Shown: one piece after another, positions 59,046-64,000 of the stretch
How positions within the stretch are numbered: position 1 is the first letter of the stretch
How the letters are laid out: each line of letters begins with the position of its first letter
Origin: Bacteroidales bacterium
Lineage (GTDB): Bacteria > Bacteroidota > Bacteroidia > Bacteroidales > ML635J-15
Assembly: GCA_017617125.1 (NCBI GenBank)
Contig: JAFZWY010000048.1
Coordinates: 59,204-123,203, forward strand
Length of the DNA: 64,000 nt
Direction of reading: 5' to 3'
Position numbers and translations under genes: made by a program
Notes under the pieces: generated by a model
The model's input: the letters and a program-made list of their open reading frames with translations, nothing else
Told to the model about the DNA's origin: nothing
Database searches by the model: none

Positions 59046-62000
59046 AAAAGATAGCTTTATTATTCGGAGTTTTGCTTGTGTTCTGCTTCTCTGCCAAGGC
59101 GCAGACAAGAACCTTGCTTATGAGCAATGGCTCTACAACGATAAATTGTGGAGAGACTATCAATTTCTATGATGACGGTGGCGACGGTGCTAATTATAGT
59201 TCCCGACAAGAGTTGATTCATTATGTGCACGCTCCAGAAGGCACAAGGATACGAGTCCGGTTCTCTTCCGTGTCGTTTTATAACAATAATGCATTTCTGC
59301 GATTGTATGATATGGGTTATGTCAGTGGATCATATACTAATATTGCAAGCGGACAGACACCGACGTTTACCACTACGTCGAATGTCTTGACGATGTATTT
59401 CCACTCTGGTTCCAGTTCAACAACACGTGGCGGATGGGTGGCTACCATCACTGTTCTCGATTGCCCGTCCATTCTCGACCTTACAGAACTCGAATGTGGA
59501 ACTGGCTCAAAGACAATCGGCGGCAACCTGATAAACGACGAGGGTGAAGCTTATACTGAAAACCAGTATGTCGAAAGAACTTTCTCGACAGCTTTCGGCT
59601 CAAAGTTGCACCTTAGCTTCATTTCGTTGCCAAATGATCTCGACGGCAGTGGAAATCCGCGCGATTATGTGGCTGTATACGATGGGCCTAATGCAGCGTC
59701 AACCTGTTTAGGCAAGTTCCATCGCGACAATATGCCAAACTCAATAATATCAACAGCCAATTATTTGACTGTTAGATTTGTTAGTAATGGCTCGGGCAAT
59801 GGCTCGTGGTCGGCTACGATAGCCCCAGATGCCTGCCTTGGTGCTCCTCTCGAAGATGTTGTGCTTGATTGCAATGTTGTTACATCGTATGTGATTGGAG
59901 GAAACTATACTGAAAACCAGAATTATAGCCAGAAATTTACGGTGTCGAATCCCGAAGCCCAGTTGCTGGTCGACTTTACGGCTTTGCCACACGACAACGA
60001 TAACGACTATGTTGAGGTTTACGACGGCGAAGGTGCTTCGGCTACGTTGCTGGGAAGATATTTCGGTTACGGAAATCCTCGTACTGTGGCTTCTACCGGA
60101 AATGTAATAACTATCATATTCCATAGTAATGCCACAAATAATGGAACATGGAGCGGTGCCGTTACCGTCGATTGCCCGGCCTCTAAAAATATGCCTAGTA
60201 CGGGTTCCGATACCATTGTAACCTGCAACGCCATGATTTACGATAATGGCGGCCCTGACGGTTCTTATTCCAACAACCTCGATGCTGCGTTCTTGGTTGT
60301 ACGTCCTGGACGACCGGGAACAGTAATGCATCTTGAAGGAGAATTCGAATTCGACTGGCAGAATGACTATATAACCATATACGATGGTGAAGGAACCGAT
60401 GGCGAAGTGCTTTGGGGTGGCGGTCTTCACGGACACGGATATCCGCGAGCATACGCACCACACACTAGTCAGGCAAAGGATTGTAGCGGTTCTACAAACC
60501 CTTCTATCACCTGTATGTCAGAGCAGGGTGAGGATTGCGACAATTGTTTGGGCTCTACCCCTGACAAAGATCCAAATTGGACAGCTGTTGGAAATGCGGT
60601 AGGAAGCCGTTGCGTTACATATTATCCTAAGGTTACTTCAAAGACAGGTTCGCTTACTATAAGATTGCATACTAACAATACGATGGCATGCAAGGGCTTT
60701 GCCTTGAAGGCTACATGTTTGCCTAAGCCAACCGACTGCTACAATACTGGTGTAGTAATATTCAGTGAGGATTTTGAAGGTAACGAGGTAAGTGACCCTG
60801 TATATTCTTCAACACCTATCAGCAATAGAATTTGTACTTATGGAATGTGTGGTGTTACGCCAAATACTGGTTATGGATACACTCTCGGTCAAACTCATAA
60901 CGGTGGTTATTATGCAATAAGGAAGACAAGCTGTAACGAGTGGGACTATTTCAATTTTATCGACGACCACACTCATCCTGGAAATATTCAAAGAGGTTAT
61001 CTGTTCAATGTGGATGCAGAAGCTGGTACAGGTGTTTTCTATCAGGATACAATCTCTCTCGATTGCGACGGTGTAGATAGGTTGCTTGTGTCGTTCTGGG
61101 TGGCAAATATCAACAACCAATTCCATTGCGATAGAAACAATCCTAACCTTACCGTAGGTTTTTATACCGATAATAACGGAAGCATAGGTACGTTGCTTGC
61201 ATCCGAAACAACTGGTCCTGTTCCAATGATGCAGATGCACGGTTGTACTTCCGATGCTAACGACTGGCAGTACTATTCGCTCGAGTTGCCTTCTATCCCC
61301 GAAGGTACACGAAAACTATGGTTCAGGATAGAAAATAATACGGATACCGATGATGGTAACGACTTTGTATTGGATGATATCGAGGTTCGCGCCTGCTTGC
61401 CACCTTCGGTACTTACTCGTATCAGTGGTGGTCAGGAAATCTTCAGTTCGGCAAACGTATGTGCCGGCGATACCCTTGTGCTTCGTGCAAACCTCGACTA
61501 CTCGCTCGGTGCCCAGTCTACTTATTCAACTCCGTACTACCTATGGCAGCGCGGATATATGACCGATGCCGACACGATAAATTGGATTGATATGAATTTC
61601 CACAGTGGAGTCTGTGAGGTGAATGATACTACACTAGCCGAGACAAACTCAATGGATATTGCATACGATGCACAAAACAATCCGATAGAAGATGTGGGAG
61701 ATGATGGCGGTGTTGATGGCTGGGAGAATTATTCCGAAATTACTATATACGAGCCGCCTTCAGAAACCGAACCTACATATTCCAACCATTACTATAGGGT
61801 TATAATTGCAGGTACCGTTGGCGCTCTTACCAGCAAGTACTGTCATTCGATGTCTGAGCCATACGTTGTAACAGTTACCCGTATCCCCGAAATCAAGTTC
61901 GGTGGTACAAATGCTATATGCGAGGGCGGTACAATTAATCTTAGTGTTACTAACGATAGCCCTACGCCTGGAACGTGGTCGATATTCTCGGAGTATGAAG

Positions 62001-64000
62001 GTTACACTGCTAATACAAACGCTCCGTTCCATGCCAGCATAACTTGCGATGCTTCGGAAAATTACCATGTAGTAGGAGCTCTCCACGATTCGATAGTTAT
62101 ACAGTATCAGACTGATGCTGTAAACGGTGGTTGCTGGAGCCATAAGACTATTCCGATATATAAGCTTCCGAATATTACAGTAACTCCGGAGATTTCTACA
62201 ATTTGCCAGGGAAGCTCGATAACCCTGCACCCACATTCAAATCAGGAATCCTCGTTCCAGTGGGTTGGAACAGGTGCTCCTGGATGCTCGGCTACAGGCT
62301 GGGCAGCCGACACTACTTGTGCCGACTGGACAGTAACTCCCGCTGGTGCTGGACAACATACATATACGGTAAACGTAAATACCGTACATACCGAATTGGA
62401 CGATTTAGGAAACCCATTGACATGTACTGATCACGCCGACAAGGTGGTAACCGTACTGCCCGAGCCTGGTGATATAACAGTTGCTGGCGCACCTACAGGT
62501 CCTGTATGTCCAGGAACCGAACTTACCTTCATTCCGTCGGCTACCGGCGCAGGAACATTAACCTACAGCTGGGACGGAACAAACTACTACGAAGCAAGTG
62601 ATCCAGGAAGTACATATACAGTAACGGCAACCACTCCTGGAACTGCAACCTATACATTGTATGTAAAGGATAATAGAACCGAAGGTGGAGTAGACTATAG
62701 TTGCCCTGCAACCCACGATGTTGTTGTTGAGGTTTACAACAATCCATCTTTGGCGATTAGCACACCTGTCAACATCAACTGCTTCGGCCAGAATACTGGT
62801 TCGTTCACTCTTACCGGTTCAAGCCCAGGAACCAGCATACCTTATGGTTCTGGCACATCTGCATACTACGAATTCAGTAATGACGATGGCTCTACATATA
62901 CTCATGCTACAACTGGCAACATGCAGCAATATACATTCTCCAACCTTTATTCTGGTACTTACCAAGTAGCCATAAAGGATGGACATGGCTGTGTATTTAA
63001 GGATGTTGTAACCATATCCGAAACACAGACCGCGGCATTAACTCCAACTTTCGAGTCGGGTGATGTATTGGAAACTTGTACAGACCAGTCTGTCGGTAAT
63101 GCTACAATATCTGTTAGCGGCGGTACAACCGCATACACATATGCATGGAACACTGTTGACGCACCGCATTGGACTGTCGACAGTACAAGACAGACAATAG
63201 AAAATCTTGCAGTCGGCAACTATCGTGTAACAGTAACTGATGCTCATGGTTGTGAGGCAACGGCAACGGTTTCAATAACCCCGCGTCCGGTACCTAACAT
63301 TACCGCAAGCACTACTGCCGACGCAGTCTGCCTATCTGCATCGACTAGTACTTTCAGCGTACTCAACGGCAACAATCCGCCAGTAGCATCGCACTCGTGG
63401 AGTGTAACTCCGACAGATGGAGCAGGTATGCCTGCCGATCTTACCACAGCATCGCTGACGGTAATCCCGACGGCATCTACAACCGCACCAGTAACCTACA
63501 CCTACACCGACGTGGTAACAGCAGAGAACGGCTGCGTAGTATCGGGAACAGTTTCACTTACAGTCAACCCGACCGTCATCCTTGACCATGTATCGGGCGA
63601 TCTCGACCAGACCCTCTGCTTCGAGAAGACGCTCGTACCTATAGTCTTCGAGTACAGTGGCGGAGCAAGCGGAGTAACCCTCACCTGGGACGATCCGGAA
63701 CCGGCATCAACCTGCCTGTCGTACTCAGTTAACACTACAGCGCATACGCTTACAATAAGCGAAGGCGCAGCTCCAGTAGCAGGTACCTACAGATACACTG
63801 TACAGGCAACCGGAGCAATAAGCCCGTGTACAAATCCACCGTACAGTGGCACGATAATCATCCGTCCGGAACTTAACGTAGATGTAACAGGCGACCATCA
63901 GGCGTGCGTAACCGGCAACATAGGTGTTGCCACCGCGCATCCATCTGGCGGCAAGCCATTCGGCACAGCCCCCGATACATACTACGAGTATTCGTGGAAC
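59042..64000 (+). CDS. Giant secreted protein with CUB-like, PKD-like and SprB repeats, 3' end beyond window
   Basis: The frame is open from the ATG at 59042 through all 1653 codons to the window edge. It starts with a signal peptide (MKKIALLFGVLLVFCFSAKAQ). Four CUB-like domains follow, each bounded by cysteines and with a YxxVYDG core: about 36-141, 153-264, 277-380 (VEVYDGEGASATLLGRYFG) and 394-560. Residues about 565-788 form a MAM-like module (VIFSEDFEGNEV ... FVLDDIEVRAC). PKD/Ig-like domains fill the next part. Two SprB-type repeats lie near 1238-1325 and 1326-1410 (NLAVGNYRVTVTDAHGC). This resembles T9SS-exported adhesins such as SprB; a sorting domain would be expected past the window. 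Confidence 0.88.
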   Translation, partial: MKKIALLFGVLLVFCFSAKAQTRTLLMSNGSTTINCGETINFYDDGGDGANYSSRQELIHYVHAPEGTRIRVRFSSVSFYNNNAFLRLYDMGYVSGSYTNIASGQTPTFTTTSNVLTMYFHSGSSSTTRGGWVATITVLDCPSILDLTELECGTGSKTIGGNLINDEGEAYTENQYVERTFSTAFGSKLHLSFISLPNDLDGSGNPRDYVAVYDGPNAASTCLGKFHRDNMPNSIISTANYLTVRFVSNGSGNGSWSATIAPDACLGAPLEDVVLDCNVVTSYVIGGNYTENQNYSQKFTVSNPEAQLLVDFTALPHDNDNDYVEVYDGEGASATLLGRYFGYGNPRTVASTGNVITIIFHSNATNNGTWSGAVTVDCPASKNMPSTGSDTIVTCNAMIYDNGGPDGSYSNNLDAAFLVVRPGRPGTVMHLEGEFEFDWQNDYITIYDGEGTDGEVLWGGGLHGHGYPRAYAPHTSQAKDCSGSTNPSITCMSEQGEDCDNCLGSTPDKDPNWTAVGNAVGSRCVTYYPKVTSKTGSLTIRLHTNNTMACKGFALKATCLPKPTDCYNTGVVIFSEDFEGNEVSDPVYSSTPISNRICTYGMCGVTPNTGYGYTLGQTHNGGYYAIRKTSCNEWDYFNFIDDHTHPGNIQRGYLFNVDAEAGTGVFYQDTISLDCDGVDRLLVSFWVANINNQFHCDRNNPNLTVGFYTDNNGSIGTLLASETTGPVPMMQMHGCTSDANDWQYYSLELPSIPEGTRKLWFRIENNTDTDDGNDFVLDDIEVRACLPPSVLTRISGGQEIFSSANVCAGDTLVLRANLDYSLGAQSTYSTPYYLWQRGYMTDADTINWIDMNFHSGVCEVNDTTLAETNSMDIAYDAQNNPIEDVGDDGGVDGWENYSEITIYEPPSETEPTYSNHYYRVIIAGTVGALTSKYCHSMSEPYVVTVTRIPEIKFGGTNAICEGGTINLSVTNDSPTPGTWSIFSEYEGYTANTNAPFHASITCDASENYHVVGALHDSIVIQYQTDAVNGGCWSHKTIPIYKLPNITVTPEISTICQGSSITLHPHSNQESSFQWVGTGAPGCSATGWAADTTCADWTVTPAGAGQHTYTVNVNTVHTELDDLGNPLTCTDHADKVVTVLPEPGDITVAGAPTGPVCPGTELTFIPSATGAGTLTYSWDGTNYYEASDPGSTYTVTATTPGTATYTLYVKDNRTEGGVDYSCPATHDVVVEVYNNPSLAISTPVNINCFGQNTGSFTLTGSSPGTSIPYGSGTSAYYEFSNDDGSTYTHATTGNMQQYTFSNLYSGTYQVAIKDGHGCVFKDVVTISETQTAALTPTFESGDVLETCTDQSVGNATISVSGGTTAYTYAWNTVDAPHWTVDSTRQTIENLAVGNYRVTVTDAHGCEATATVSITPRPVPNITASTTADAVCLSASTSTFSVLNGNNPPVASHSWSVTPTDGAGMPADLTTASLTVIPTASTTAPVTYTYTDVVTAENGCVVSGTVSLTVNPTVILDHVSGDLDQTLCFEKTLVPIVFEYSGGASGVTLTWDDPEPASTCLSYSVNTTAHTLTISEGAAPVAGTYRYTVQATGAISPCTNPPYSGTIIIRPELNVDVTGDHQACVTGNIGVATAHPSGGKPFGTAPDTYYEYSWN

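Noticed and set aside
59750..60463. Minus-strand frame of 237 codons near the window end
   Set aside because: It is antisense to CUB-like domains of the large plus-strand protein, which has a signal peptide and an unbroken frame.

Overview
The window comes from a member of the Bacteroidota, most likely the order Bacteroidales. The evidence is a complete type IX secretion (T9SS) core cluster in the order porP-porK-porL-porM-porN, secreted proteins ending in T9SS sorting domains, a tmRNA tag close to the Porphyromonas type, and exact copies of the Bacteroidota -7 promoter box (TAnnTTTG) in front of most transcription units. There are no tRNA or rRNA genes, CRISPR arrays or recognisable transposases. 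The first gene and the last gene both run off the window.

Layout. 1-15196 (+): division and cell-wall (dcw) cluster rsmH-ftsL-ftsI-murE-mraY-murD-ftsW-murG-murC-ftsQ-ftsA-ftsZ, then yqeY, closed by a perfect 18-bp terminator hairpin. 15255-19010: a T9SS cargo protein on the minus strand, and divergently a small conserved gene plus a YgjP-type metallopeptidase. 19014-22408 (-): an unusual MsrA-AlkD fusion, a HAD hydrolase, a GxxExxY protein inside 13-bp inverted repeats, and a YpfJ-type zinc metallopeptidase. 22525-26991 (-): a two-gene operon with an exported MORN-repeat caspase homologue and an exported papain-like protease carrying a D/N/Y-rich segment and a DUF4384-like end. 27042-31405 (-): a tight six-gene operon led by dihydroorotase. 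31424-31848: divergent promoters, SRP RNA and short repeats. 31876-33436 (+): a lone receiver domain overlapping a class III aminotransferase. 33541-36990 (-): an OmpA/TPR lipoprotein, a deoxynucleoside kinase and PRPP synthetase.

37165-43503 (-) is the T9SS core. 43807-48504 holds divergent topA and a class A penicillin-binding protein. 48579-50809 (-) is aroA-aroB. 50874-54140 (-) is a PorE-like TPR/propeller/OmpA protein with a TPR partner. 54267-57893 (+) is a gingipain-family (C25) protease with an adhesin-like module and a sorting domain. 58174-58572 is tmRNA. 59042-64000 (+) is a giant CUB/PKD/SprB-repeat surface protein that stays open to the window edge.

How the genes work together. 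The dcw genes build and position septal peptidoglycan, and the class A PBP at 46159 adds wall synthesis. PorK/L/M/N/P form the T9SS motor and outer-membrane ring; the PorE-like protein could anchor the machine to peptidoglycan. The proteins at 15255, 54267 and probably 59042 are its likely cargo. The least ordinary parts are the caspase/papain operon, the MsrA-AlkD fusion, the repeat-bounded GxxExxY gene, and a palindromic repeat that appears nested inside intergenic hairpins. All family names rest on reading motifs in the translations; no database search was run.
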